From assembly GCA_016802295.1 (NCBI GenBank), contig JAESIW010000062.1, positions 24,735 to 38,343 on the forward strand: 13,609 nt of DNA. The letters are read 5' to 3'. A model generated the notes under the pieces. That model searched no databases. It saw only the letters and a program-made list of their open reading frames with translations, and was not told the origin of the DNA. The position numbers and the translations under genes were made by a program. Below, in pieces: positions 1 through 9,065 of this stretch. This DNA is from Brachionus rotundiformis. Lineage: Eukaryota; Rotifera; Eurotatoria; Ploima; Brachionidae. Every line of letters begins with the position of its first letter. Positions within the stretch are counted from its first letter, which is position 1.

Positions 1-92
1 ATCCGACTGCTTAAATTTTTTTTTAAATAGACGAGATCTTCAATAACTTCAAAAAAAAATAAAAAAAAATATTTTTTAAATTTGAATGAATT

Positions 93-461
93 TTATTCGG
101 AAACACAGTTTTCTCTAATTTTATCAAAAATAAGCTTTCTTGTATCCATCATTTTTTCTGGATCCAATGTTAATAATTTAAATTTATGAACTAAAAGATA
201 AAAATAGTAGCAAACATAAACTCCACAGTTTATATAGTCATATGATTGCTGTTCCAAATGAGTTATATTCGCTTTTGACCATTTGAGATCTTTAAATTCA
301 GAACGTTTTTTTGCATAGTTTGTCCAATTTTCCAAAACTTCATCTAGTTCGCATTCACTTGCACCGTACGGGTCAAGATAAAGAACTTTTTTTTCTTTGA
401 CATTAACAAATACAAGTGACCAATGACTATTTTTAAATATTGGTCCGGAAATAAATTCTAA
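93..461 (-). CDS. C48 (Ulp1/SENP-like) cysteine peptidase, C-terminal part
   Basis: The minus frame is open for 123 codons and ends at a TAA that overlaps an AATAAA poly(A) signal. It shows the catalytic layout of the C48 deSUMOylase-type fold in the right order: an NSHWSLVF strand with the His followed by Trp (His codon 423-425), an Asp in YLDPYG (Asp codon 372-374), then QQSYDYINCGVYVCYYF with the oxyanion Gln and nucleophile Cys. Known C48 enzymes cleave SUMO or related isopeptide bonds, and transposons often carry such domains. Only about 120 residues are visible. Upstream of 461 there is an in-frame TAG, and an AG at 458-459 could be a splice acceptor, so the N-terminal exons may lie further upstream or be lost. 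I cannot tell a host gene from a transposon-borne copy. The retroelement starts within 300 bp on the same strand but is unrelated. Confidence 0.72.
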   Translation of the reverse strand, partial: LEFISGPIFKNSHWSLVFVNVKEKKVLYLDPYGASECELDEVLENWTNYAKKRSEFKDLKWSKANITHLEQQSYDYINCGVYVCYYFYLLVHKFKLLTLDPEKMMDTRKLIFDKIRENCVSE

Positions 462-654
462 CTACTTCCCACTAAAATTTAATTTTTAAAGTTAAAATCT
501 CTATTTTAGAATAAGTTAATTTTTTTTTAAATTATCAAAATTATTAGAATTTATACATAATTGAAGCTCTAGTGTATTCCTGGGCTGATACATCAAGGGT
601 CCTAGATTTTTTTTACAATAAAAACTTAATGTCTACAAAGCAATATTTTTTGCG
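462..654. other. AT-rich non-coding stretch
   Basis: I see no open frame with protein-like composition and no clear upstream exon of the C48 peptidase. The sequence is mostly A/T homopolymer runs. Confidence 0.5.
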
Positions 655-724
655 AATAATATTTTTTGGCGATTGTTTCCTAGCAATAAAAAAAATAATA
701 TTTTTTTTGGCGATTGTTTCCTAG
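655..724. repeat. Two-copy direct repeat, about 40-bp period
   Basis: A unit of about 29-31 bp occurs at 655-683 and again at 694-724. Both copies share AATAAT, a T run, then GGCGATTGTTTCCTAG. The second copy has two extra T residues. It lies at or just beyond the presumed outer end of the retroelement LTR, so it may be a tandem duplication in the LTR end or in the target DNA. Confidence 0.75.
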
Positions 725-890
725 TTTAATAGCGTGCACTACTAAATAAAAAGAGAGAGAGGGAAAAAACAAAACAAAATAAAACTTTCTTCTCTAACTC
801 TTTTATTTATTCTTTAAAAATATAGAAAACAATTATATATATATCCAGCAAGGCTCCAGAAGACCGGGGTCCGCTGGAGGGGGTGTTACA
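715..890 (-). repeat. Putative 3' LTR of the Ty3/gypsy element
   Basis: On the minus strand an LTR-like start TGTAACACCCCC begins at 890, directly after a purine-rich tract. It lies downstream of the pol/third-ORF region in the element's orientation. An AATAAATAAA poly(A) signal falls inside it at about 804-815. The outer end is not certain: a minus-strand AACA at 715 is one candidate end, giving about 176 bp. No matching 5' LTR is in the window because the element is 5'-truncated, so the boundary cannot be confirmed by comparing two copies. Confidence 0.45.
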
Positions 891-903
891 TTTCTCCCTC
901 GCC
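891..903 (-). promoter_or_regulatory. Polypurine tract before 3' LTR
   Basis: The minus strand reads GGCGAGGGAGAAA immediately before the TGTAACACC start of the presumed LTR. This is the expected position and composition of the primer for plus-strand DNA synthesis in LTR retroelements. Confidence 0.55.
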
Positions 904-993
904 GTGGGAGAACGGCTCCCGACGTTCGGGGAGTAAAAAGTGAAAATAACAAAAAAAGAAAAATAATAAAACAACAAATATAAAAATAAAAAT

Positions 994-1579
994 CTATTCA
1001 TGAGGTCTCTCTGTGAGTTTGTTTGGGAGTCCCTTTGGGTCACGGACTCTTGACATTGTTGCGGAGAGACCTAGGCCTCTACCTCGCCCAATTACCGCTT
1101 TGAGCAAGGTATCCAAGCGGACACTGATTTGGGAGTCGGGGTATAAACGGATTCCCCGACTTGGTGTGGAGACGGATGTCTTCACCGATCCGGTAGCCAG
1201 ATCCGTTTCACTGGTTATGTTTTCCTTGGGGTCGGATTCTTCTGACCAGTTCGGTTCCGTGGGTTCTGGGGTGTAGTCGAGTGGTATCCAGCAGGTGATG
1301 TAATTTTCCGGGCCGCACACCATGAGCTGCCCATCGAAGGGGGTGGTCCGTATCATCTGCAAGAGCCATTTGTTTTCCTGGATCTTGTTCATGGTTAGGA
1401 ACAGCAGTGGTACGGGCCGCCTGTCGACTTAGCAGCCCACCACGCTCACGACCTCCATTTTCCCATAACCATTCTTCCACCGCGCTGCGGGTGACGTTGC
1501 GCATTGTAGGTCTTGGTTCTGCTCGGACCTCTGACGGCACTTGCTGTTCAGAGCAGAGTTGCTGTTGTTATTGGAACAT
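994..1579 (-). pseudogene. Unrecognised third ORF of the retroelement (broken)
   Basis: This minus-strand coding stretch lies between the integrase and the 3' LTR and is clearly GC-richer than the surrounding DNA. It appears to start at ATG 1577-1579. An in-frame TAA follows at 1568-1570 inside a run of Gln codons. The frame then continues with NVTRSAVEEWLWENGG to about 1400, where a frameshift moves the protein-like reading into another frame, starting near MNKIQENKWLL (1392) and ending at 994. The second part has acidic, Pro-rich text (CWIPLDYTPEPTEPNW) and a Gly/Arg-rich stretch. I do not recognise a gag, env or other family. Position argues for an extra ORF 3' of pol. The exact frame choice between 1208 and 1400 is uncertain, since two frames are open there. 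Confidence 0.5.
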
Positions 1580-1659
1580 TTTTTCAATTTAAATTTTAAA
1601 ATTCTTTTTTTTAATTTAATATTTTTTTTTAACATGCTTTAGAAAGCACAACTTTCTTA

Positions 1660-3330
1660 CTAAAAGATTGCATATTGCAAACGATCTGGTGGCTTCCGTA
1701 ATCTTTTGGGACGCCCGGCTTCTTCCGGTTCATCTAAGTCAAATTCATTTTTAGCATTCCACTTGCTTCCGCACGTAGTAGTTAGGTTTAAAAAATGATA
1801 TATTCGTATCATCCGGTTCGAGAAAAGTTACAGGCTGTCTGGTTTTTTCGTCCAGATCTAGGAAATTTTGATCCGTATAGTAACTGTCATGTTCACTTTC
1901 AGCAGTGCGGCTCTGTTCATCTATTGTTTTGGAGACGGGACTTCCAGTTGTGGGTGTCAACGCGACCGGGGTAGCACAGGGAGTGGTCACCGATTCCTCA
2001 ATGACTGTTTTATAGCCGGTGTTATTAGAAGGTTTAAAACACCTTTTTAACCTATTAGCATGGACTAACTGTTTTTTCTGGTTAGCGTCGGCCCGTATTA
2101 GGTAGTTATTCTCACTTAGGACTTCGACCACAGTGAAAGGCCCTTGCCATTTATGGCTCAGTTTCTTTGAAACACCCTTTTTGTTGGCTTGTTTTAGTAA
2201 GTATACCCTGTCCCCGAGGGCGTAGCCAAAAGGCCTTACATTTCGGTCCGCGTAGAATTTAAATTTACTCACTTTGACGTCTGCATTTTGGGCTACTGTC
2301 TCATAACATCTGAGCAGATCGGCTCGGACTTTGCTTGCATATGATAGTACATCTAAATTCAAATCCAGGTCGGGGGCCGGGAACATTAGGTCCACGGGTA
2401 ACTTTGGTTTTCGACCATAGATGACTTCGAACGGTGTTAAGCCCGTCGTATGGTGCACCGCTGTGTTATATGCAAACGCTAACTTGGGTAAGTATTTGTC
2501 CCAGTCTCTTTGTGAGTCGGCTACATAACATGCCAACATTTGTTCTAACGTGCGGTTGAATCTTTCGGTTTCACCATCACATTGTGGATGGTACGCAGAG
2601 GTCCTGAGTCTTTGGATATCTAGTAATTCATAAAGCTGATTCATCAATTCTGATTGGAAATTAGTTCCTCTGTCTGACAGCCCAGCTTCAGGTACACCAT
2701 GCCGGCAGATATATTTAATTAAACAATCTGCCACTTCTTCCGCTTATTGCGTCTTTAGCGGAAACAATTCTACAAATTTCGAAAAATGGCAGACAATAAC
2801 CAAGATGTAAAGAGAATCGTTATCTGTCATGGGTAAGGGACCTAATATGTCCCAAGTTATTAAACGGAAGGGTCTGCTGGACCTTATCGGAACTATGGGC
2901 TGCTTGGTATAATTTTTTGGAGCTTTCACTAGGGCACATTGATCGCATTGCTGGATATACTCTGTTACATCCTGTAGGTATTTGTGCCAGTAGAACCTGT
3001 GTCTGATTTTGTCGGTTGTTTTATCTACTCCAAGGTGCCCACTGAACGGAACGTTATGAACTTTCTTTAGGACTTCTATTCGATCCTTTACCGGGACCAC
3101 ATATTAATAATGAATCCCAGACTCATCTTTGTCATAACGCCGATAAACGTTTTTTCCGAAGATTTTAAAACGCCCAAATTGGCACCAGTAGATGTATAGT
3201 TCTGAATTTGTTTTGTCACATTTGTCCGGTCTCGCCCCTTTCTTCATCCAACTGTGCAGCTCTGCTATAGCATCATCCTCGAGCTGATCTTCATTGAAAT
3301 CGGTTTGTTGCAAAACCAAGTTATTAATGG
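1660..3330 (-). pseudogene. pol: Ty3/gypsy pol fragment: RNase H-integrase linker and integrase
   Basis: A single minus-strand frame runs from about 3330 to 1751, broken only by TAA codons at 3104-3106 and 2744-2746. In order it shows a linker, an HHCC zinc-binding module (His in HN and GHLG, Cys pair in CDQC), the first catalytic Asp in ITWDILGP, the second in LSDRGTNF, and the Glu in DGETERFN. D-x58-D and D-x35-E spacing is normal if the TAA is counted as one residue. A GPF motif follows (KWQGPFTVVEV) with the usual C-terminal VHANRLK. The stop at 1751 seems to follow a 1-nt frameshift, because another frame continues with a typical basic tail (RPKRLRKPPDRLQYA) to a TAG at 1660-1662. Protease, reverse transcriptase and RNase H are absent. 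The 5' break lies at telomere-like repeats. The enzyme would integrate element cDNA, but this copy is dead. Confidence 0.9.
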
Positions 3331-3369
3331 TTAGGTTAGAGTTTAGGGTTAGGGTTAGGGTTAGGTTAG
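3329..3369 (+). repeat. Telomere-like repeat tract (G-rich strand on +)
   Basis: Short array of TTAGGG, TTTAGGG and degenerate TTAGG/TTAGAG units. It starts exactly where the truncated retroelement pol frame stops. Orientation is that of a right-hand chromosome end. Confidence 0.85.
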
Positions 3370-3851
3370 AATGTGAAAGAGATAATATATTTGATTAAAA
3401 TTTGTTTTTTTTAAATATTTTATTAATTCAATAAACTTTAAAAATTAAAATTTTTTTATAATAATTCTTAAAAATGAGACGAACATCTCCATTCACAGAG
3501 AGTCGGCTCAAATTTAATAAATTACTATATACAATTGAGTTTTGTACCAGAATGTTTGTTAGGCATTAGAATTAGATGAATACAGTAAGTATAATCGTCT
3601 CTAGCTTTCACCACTATGCTGTTCAGTGGTTCTGTAAAAGTTTCATTGTTTGTAAATTTAATTGAGCATTAGCAGCATAATATGGATCTATTTTTGCACT
3701 AATTACTATCCTAAAAATAGTAAAAAAATCTGGGTTAGGGTTTGAGTTTAAAAGTAGTAAAATCTAGGCAACCCTAAAAGTTATTCAACATTTAAATTAA
3801 TTTTAAGAAATTTTTTTTAAATTAAATTATTCTCTATATATAATGAACAAC
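3370..3851. other. AT-rich segment without a gene
   Basis: I see no convincing coding frame. There are isolated telomere-like words (GGGTTAGGGTTTGAG near 3732-3746 and CAACCCTAAAAG near 3768), which suggests degraded telomere-like DNA inside the segment. Confidence 0.5.
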
Positions 3852-3903
3852 ACCCTAACTAATCCCTAAACCCTAAACCGGAACCTAAACCCTAAACCCT
3901 AAC
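3852..3903 (-). repeat. Telomere-like repeat tract (C-rich strand on +)
   Basis: Several CCCTAAA and CCCTAA units with some degenerate copies. The orientation is opposite to the 3329-3369 tract, so the two face each other across about 480 bp. Confidence 0.85.
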
Positions 3904-4244
3904 AAATATGTTTCGAATCTCTTACTGACGCCATTATTGACAAATGCTTTGAAGCAGTATTCAATGAAAAAAAAATTTGCCTGGAGCATTATTATGCAAT
4001 AAATAAAATCAACACTATTATTCGAAAGAAAAAAGAAGAAGCTGATAAAATGATTCTTATGTCTCTGGATTTAGATCAAGAACATAGAGAATGCGATTGT
4101 GATGCAAGTGAACTTGATTTAAAGCAAAGAAGCATTTCAAAAAACTTAACAAATATACGAAACGAGATTTTCAACCTCGAAGCATCAAAAGAAGAACTTC
4201 AAAAAATCTTAGAAGATATTTATTCAAACATTAACATTGTCTAA
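3903..4244 (+). CDS. Small charged ORF, coiled-coil-like; possibly a gene fragment
   Basis: The frame is open from the edge of the telomere-like tract to a TAA at 4242-4244, 113 codons. Its first ATG is internal (4050), so the N-terminus may be truncated by the repeat junction. The text is rich in Lys, Glu, Ile and Leu, with helix-like spacing in the second half (for example NLTNIRNEIFNLEASKEELQ), suggesting a coiled coil. It has a Cys pair (ECDCD) mid-way. I do not recognise a family. It could be a fragment of a larger transposon or host gene. Confidence 0.4.
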   Translation, partial: QICFESLTDAIIDKCFEAVFNEKKICLEHYYAINKINTIIRKKKEEADKMILMSLDLDQEHRECDCDASELDLKQRSISKNLTNIRNEIFNLEASKEELQKILEDIYSNINIV

Positions 4245-4352
4245 ATTTGTTTTTTAAAATATAAACACATTCTTAAATAAAATTCTTTAAAAATTAAAAT
4301 TTTAATCTTAAACCCATAATTTAGTGACTTAGGATAAATATAATAAAATAAT

Positions 4353-4374
4353 TAAACCCTAAACCCTAAACCCC
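4353..4374 (-). repeat. Telomere-like repeat tract
   Basis: Three CCCTAAA-type units read on the plus strand. The stop codon of the minus-strand ORF at 4366-4596 is formed by the TTTAGGG unit itself. Confidence 0.8.
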
Positions 4375-4596
4375 AATTATACATTGTTGGTAAGTCTGAT
4401 AGCGGCAAACTAGTTTCATCAAATCTTTACTTTGTAATATATTTTTATTTTCCTTCTGTTCATATTGAAGATATAATTTTAGCTGCGTAATCTCATGCTT
4501 TAATAATTTAACAAAGAGCTACTCTATGTTCTCAATTTCCAAGAAAAGGTGTTCCCATTCAATGCGTACTAAGTCAAATACAATACAAAATATTTT
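4366..4596 (-). pseudogene. Small coiled-coil-like ORF fragment ending in telomere-like repeat
   Basis: The minus frame is open for 76 codons except for one TAG at 4519-4521. Both sides of that TAG read as one amphipathic, Lys/Glu/Leu-rich helix (EWEHLFLEIENIE before, LFVKLLKHEITQLKLYLQY after), so I treat it as a single damaged coding piece. The frame ends in the telomere-like tract, which suggests that its true C-terminus was replaced. No family recognised. Confidence 0.3.
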
Positions 4597-4632
4597 TTAA
4601 ATTAATGAAAATGCATTTAGTTGGAAAGTTGA

Positions 4633-4830
4633 AAAAACCAACAAGTTAATGTTGAAAAAATCGGCATAAAGAGAAAAGTTGAAGACGATGAATCTCGGCA
4701 AACAAGTAACAAAAAAATAATGTTAAATGAAGAAAAATTTACATTAGAAGAAGATGATGAACTTTTAATTAAAAGTTTTAATGATTTGAAAATAAAGATT
4801 TTTAAAGCATCTATTTTTTTTTTAAACTAA
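4633..4830 (+). CDS. Short acidic/basic ORF fragment, no family recognised
   Basis: A 65-codon open frame without an early ATG, ending at TAA 4828-4830. It has a basic start (IGIKRKVEDDE) and an acidic middle (KFTLEEDDELLIKSFNDL). It is more protein-like than the surrounding A/T runs, but too short to assign. It may be an exon or a decayed remnant next to the Helitron piece. Confidence 0.25.
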   Translation, partial: KNQQVNVEKIGIKRKVEDDESRQTSNKKIMLNEEKFTLEEDDELLIKSFNDLKIKIFKASIFFLN

Positions 4831-4925
4831 AACAAATGCATTTAAGATTTTATTTAAGATTTTGAAAAAATATAAATTTCTTTCAAATAGGTACTTTAAA
4901 AAAATAAACATCTATTTGTAGAAAA

Positions 4926-6390
4926 ATGCATAAACGATTTACGTTTCCTTCCAAAGATCGCAATGCTATATTGAAAGAAGATCGCTTTTTGGAAATATTA
5001 AACCACGAATCAAAAAATATATTTCGAGCTGACATCTTACAACACTTTACAAATAGACCGAGTTCAATGGATGGACTAATTCGATTAAGGAACAATGATG
5101 GTTACGTTAATCGACGAAACAAGTGCAAAATTATGCGATTAAAAACGATACAATCGTGTAAAAGATCCGAAAAATTATTACAGTGTCGAAATAATGGTAT
5201 TTTTAGCGTGGCGAAAAAAAAACCCAAGTCGAATTGAGAGATCCGTTTGAAAAATTTGAATTAAACAAAGAAACAATAGCCTAAAATCATTCATTATTTG
5301 AATAGTAGCGGAGGAATTAGATCGTGCTTAACATGAAATCGAAACAGCAATACAAGAAGATTATGAACGTATGGTCGAAGATTATGTCGAACGAGTAAAT
5401 GAGGCAGAAGAGAATTTTATAACGAACGCTAATGAGGCGCGTAATGAAGAGTATGAAGACTAATTTGGCTATCATGCTGTTAATCAAGACGAATTGAGCA
5501 ATATTCAAAGTATGTTGAATACAAATTCCGATATGGTTACATTGCCAAAGAGTATTTCAAACGAAGAATACGTTCAATTAACAAACTCGTTGAATCGCAT
5601 TCAACACAAGTATTTGTGCAATTTTATTGTATGTGTCAAATCGAATAAGCCATTTTATCATTTTGTCAGTGGTGGTGCTGGTACGGGCAAATCGCATTTG
5701 ATCAAATCATTATATCAAACCTTTATACGAATAAACGATTTAAATCAACAAGATCACAGTACAATTACAGCTCTATTGTCAGCATTTACTGGAAAAGCAG
5801 CATTCAACATCAAAGGATCTACATTGCACTCGCTATTTCATTTGCCAATTCACACAAATAAACTAGAGCAAATGTCCGATAAAATATTAAATCGTGTAAG
5901 GCGTCTATTTGGCAATGTGGAACTAATGATTATAGACAAAATTTCAATGGTTGGCAGGAGTTTATTCATTAATAACAAAACAAACGATTACAACAAATAA
6001 AGGACAATCAAAAACTGTTCGGAAATATTTCAATTATTGTAGTTGGCAATTTAAATCAAATATGTCCAGTACAAGATAGGTGGATATTTTAGAAGCCAAA
6101 AGGCGAAAATGGTTATTCTATATTGGTTGGACAAATGCTTTGGCATATGTTTGAATTTATTGAATCGAAGGAAATAATGCGACAACGTGACGATGATGCA
6201 TTTCCCGAAGCACTCAACACACACTCGGCAATAGAGGTATATTGATTGAGCGACGAACAACTCAGAATGTTCAATTCACGTATTGTTATCATTGATCAAA
6301 TACCACAAGAGGCAATATGTGTTATACATTCGAATAAATGTGTCGAAAAGTGTAACGAATATAAATTGGATTCGATGCTAGGCGATCTAT
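4926..6390 (+). pseudogene. Helitron-type Pif1 helicase, truncated and frameshifted
   Basis: Successive frames on the plus strand give the order seen in Helitron Rep/helicase proteins. First comes the region before the helicase (NHESKNIFRADILQHFTNRP, about 5005-5064). Next is a DPKNYY...VFLAWRKKNP block in another frame, then DPFEKFEL in a third. Then follow the acidic linker and Walker A GGAGTGKSHLI (about 5674-5706), FTGKAAFNIKGSTLHSLF, and a Walker B-like LMIIDKISMVG with Lys where Glu is expected. After a shift near 5975 come VVGNLNQMCPVQDR, EIMRQRDD and DQIPQEAI. In-frame stops include TAA 5282, 5329 and 5461, TAG 6090 and TGA near 6244. The HUH Rep domain and the helicase C-terminus are absent. 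Helitron helicases drive rolling-circle transposition; this copy cannot. Confidence 0.85.
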
Positions 6391-6448
6391 GAAACAAGTC
6401 AGCCCCATATTAATCAAGAATAATTGTTTCAAGCATTTCTTTTAACAA

Positions 6449-6825
6449 TTATAATCCTTCATTTACTACTGTTATCTCTTGATAATTTGTCCGATATTGA
6501 GTTTCATGTTTCTCATAAGATTTTTCATTTCTATAATTTTTCCCAAAATGCTTACATTTAAACTCCATCTTGATATATTCGTCTCGGATTTTTTGTAGCA
6601 TCTTTTCTTGACGTTGAAGTAAAAATAATTCACCACTCGGCAGTTGGTCAGTATGCTTAAGACATAAATGCTGTATATATCCAAATTAAGATGAATATGA
6701 CATGTTTTTTATTTTGCAATAAAATTGGCTATTATTTGAACATTCATTTCCAATCTTCCACTTAAAACATATGCATATTTTTCCTTAAGCCTATTCGTTT
6801 CTTCCTCTTTGAAGTTCTTATACAT
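6449..6825 (-). pseudogene. Decayed coding fragment with C2H2-finger-like motif
   Basis: Two minus-strand pieces lie in different frames. The upstream one (6709-6825) is a 38-residue charged helix-like ORF starting MYKNFKEEETNRLK. The downstream one (6449-6685) has QLPSGELFLLQRQEKMLQ followed by FKCKHFGKNYRNEKSYEKHE. The latter resembles a C2H2 zinc finger with the usual spacing, but Phe stands where the second Cys should be and Tyr where the final His might be, so it would not bind zinc normally. I do not recognise the parent gene. It lies back to back with the Helitron remnant and upstream of a possible YqaJ-type fragment on the same strand. Confidence 0.35.
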
Positions 6826-6928
6826 TTTTAACAGTTTAATAAATCATGAAATTTTAAAAAAGTTTTTTGAAGCTAATTTATAATACAAAAAATAGTAATT
6901 ATGGGAGAATATTTTGCAAACTTTTTAT

Positions 6929-7273
6929 TTAAAGAATTAATAAAAAAATTTGCAAAAAAACAAATTCCTGATTTTCTAATTGAATTTCAAAGTTTCTCTT
7001 TGCCAAGATAAACTGTTCATTGTTTGTGTTTACATTTTGAAACACTGATTCATGTTCAACTTTCATTTTGTTCAGCATATCTTGATTAATCATGTATTTT
7101 TCCTTTTTTACAAGTTGATGATTGAAATGTTCTGTACTGTAAACGATTAAATGACAACACTCAATGCCGAGAATTACTTCAACAATTAATTCCATATACA
7201 ACTGAAAATCTACATACATGTTTTCATCAATTCGATTGTAATCAAGTCGAGGATCATTTGTAAAGAATATCAC
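6929..7273 (-). pseudogene. Possible YqaJ-type recombinase/exonuclease C-terminal fragment
   Basis: This 114-codon minus ORF contains YVDFQLYMELIVEVILGIEC followed by CHLIVYS. The pattern of an amphipathic helix with a Gln, then a beta strand, is reminiscent of the C-terminal half of YqaJ/lambda-exonuclease-like nucleases (helix with QxQ, then 'cdfvvyt'). One of the usual Gln residues is Tyr here and the upstream catalytic Asp/Glu-x-Lys part is not visible, so this would be a partial, inactive copy. The remaining C-terminal part is a Lys/Glu/Asn-rich helix. The assignment is tentative and rests on pattern memory only. Confidence 0.3.
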
Positions 7274-7324
7274 TACGATTGATGATTTTCACTCGTTATG
7301 ACTTGTATTGTTTATTAATCGACT

Positions 7325-7353
7325 AAGGGTTTTAGGGTTTAACCCTAACCCTT
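7325..7353. repeat. Head-to-head telomere-like palindrome
   Basis: The plus strand reads AAGGGTTTTAGGGTTT followed directly by AACCCTAACCCTT. Two G-rich units are joined to two C-rich units without a spacer, giving a near-perfect inverted repeat of 29 bp. This is the layout of a telomere-telomere fusion point in miniature. Confidence 0.85.
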
Positions 7354-7422
7354 CAATCACTTGTTCATTTCGACTGCAACTTGTAACATTCACTTGGATT
7401 CTAGTGCTTTCATCGTTTCACT

Positions 7423-7587
7423 TTAATGATTTGCTAAAAGTGAATCAACATGTTGCGTTAACCTGATTTTTTCCTGCGTAACACGGTATTTTTCTTGCAA
7501 CAACACTTCTTTTTCATTTGCAAAGGTAATTAGTTTGTCGATTTTTAAATAATAGCTTTTAAATAATAAATTTTTAAAGACAAACAT
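7423..7587 (-). CDS. 54-residue coiled-coil-like ORF
   Basis: ATG at 7585-7587, stop TAA at 7423-7425. After a hydrophobic/aromatic start it becomes a Lys/Glu/Gln-rich helix (ITFANEKEVLLQEKYRV) with heptad-like Leu/Val spacing. No family recognised. It lies about 70 bp from the head-to-head telomere-like palindrome. It may be a fragment of a larger decayed gene. Confidence 0.3.
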   Translation of the reverse strand: MFVFKNLLFKSYYLKIDKLITFANEKEVLLQEKYRVTQEKIRLTQHVDSLLANH

Positions 7588-8045
7588 TTTAAATATGCTA
7601 AAAAAACTTAATACAATTATTCAAAATTATATTCAATTTCTTACAACTTTTTGAAAAGAATACAGTATTGACGGTGAAGAAAGCCTTGAGTAAGCATACA
7701 AATTCAATCCGAAGTAATTTATGTGTCAAATTTAAAAAAAAATGTTGGGGGTATCAATTTAAATAAAGCAAGAATTTAATGATTATTACAATTTAGGATT
7801 TTTCTTCAATTTACTTCAATAACAACTAGAAATAAACATAAATTCTGTAATTTCTTTAGTTTTGAAGTAAATTATAAAATCAGTCATAAAATAAAAAAAT
7901 GATAAAGAAAAATATGGTTGTTGCCGGGTTGACTGGATCTTTTTAACATTGTAGTAGGAATTCGGCCACATAAAAGAAACAAAATTTTTTAATTCTAAAA
8001 CACTACTCTCTATTTATTTAAATTAAACCTTTTAATTTAAATTAG
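7588..8045. other. AT-rich segment left of the DDE transposon, no gene seen
   Basis: No reading frame longer than a few dozen codons looks protein-like. The segment ends at the TTAA/TA flank of the transposon. Confidence 0.5.
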
Positions 8046-9065
8046 TTAAGGTTCGCGCGGAGCAAAACTACAGCACTATTTTAATTTCGGCAAACCGACT
8101 TTAAAATATTAATCTGCATACTTGAAAACCCAGAAAAACGGTTTTTTTTGTGATTTTTGAAAAATTTTTTGCCCCCACCCCCTCAAAGATCGAAAAAAAA
8201 ACAAAAGTTAGTTACCTTTGAGCTAAAATATCTCATGTTCTAATTGACATAACCTAATTAATATATATATATTCTGAAAGCAAATAGTCTCATCAACAAA
8301 ATGGTGTATTAATTTAATCTATTATTTTACCAATGGATCGATATTTTGGCAAAAAATGGTAAAAAAATGGTATTTTTTCACGATTTTTGTATCTAGTCCG
8401 CGGTTTACCCCCCGACCCCTCCTTTTTTAAACAGATTCTGAAACTAGAGAAAATTATGAACAAAATGTTGGGACCACTTTTTTTATTTATTGAATTTAAA
8501 GCCAAAAAAAAATTGAATAAAATGAGTTTGAAACTAATTTTTGAATAATCATAATTTTTTATTATGTAAAACGTCAGAATTAAATCTCAAATTAGTAAAA
8601 TGTTTTCAATACTTAATTTAATTTTTGTTAAATAATTAGTTTTAATTTTTTTTCTTAATAATTTTTGAGATGCCTAAAACACCCGAAAGAGTTCTTAAAC
8701 GTTTATCAAATCTTGGAAACAAAACTTTTCAAAACTCGAATAGAAGGAATGAAAATTGTACGAATGCTCAAAATTTGAATGTTACAACATCGACTGATGA
8801 TCATTCTGATAAAGAGTTTGAAAATGCTGAAGAAATTACATGTGTAGATACAAAACTTATTTCTGATATAATAGAGTTTATTTTAAACGGGAATTCTACT
8901 CGAAGATCTTTGAGTGTATTAATTATGGCGGTTTTAAAGTAATTTTGGTTTGATAAAATTATATCTTTTCCATTATTATATTTAAATTTGCTTAGGAAAC
9001 TTGGTTTAAATTATAAGTTGCTGAAAAATTTTTATCAAAAATAAATTGTTTGACTATTAAATCAG
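8046..9065 (+). repeat. Left terminal inverted repeat (contains transposase exon 1)
   Basis: It pairs with 10683-11704. In my side-by-side reading I found five differences: substitutions near 8080, 8589 and 8702, and single-base length changes in homopolymers near 8660 and 8980. This gives about 99.5% identity. It contains a C-rich block near 8170-8185 and another near 8410-8425. The last matching bases fall inside transposase exon 2. Confidence 0.92.

Noticed and set aside
1013..1276. 87-codon plus-strand ORF
   Set aside because: Antisense to the third ORF of the retroelement in a GC-rich segment where stops are rare; no protein-like evidence.
1868..2050. Plus-strand ORF inside the pol region
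   Set aside because: It is the antisense shadow of the integrase frame, which has clear catalytic motifs.
5317..5508. 63-codon minus ORF with hydrophobic text
   Set aside because: Antisense of the Helitron linker, whose plus-strand frame is clearly protein-like.
8314..8505. 63-codon minus ORF in the left arm, mirrored at 11245-11436
   Set aside because: It exists only because the arms are inverted copies. Its text is low-complexity and it lies in the probable promoter region, so I treat it as a chance ORF.
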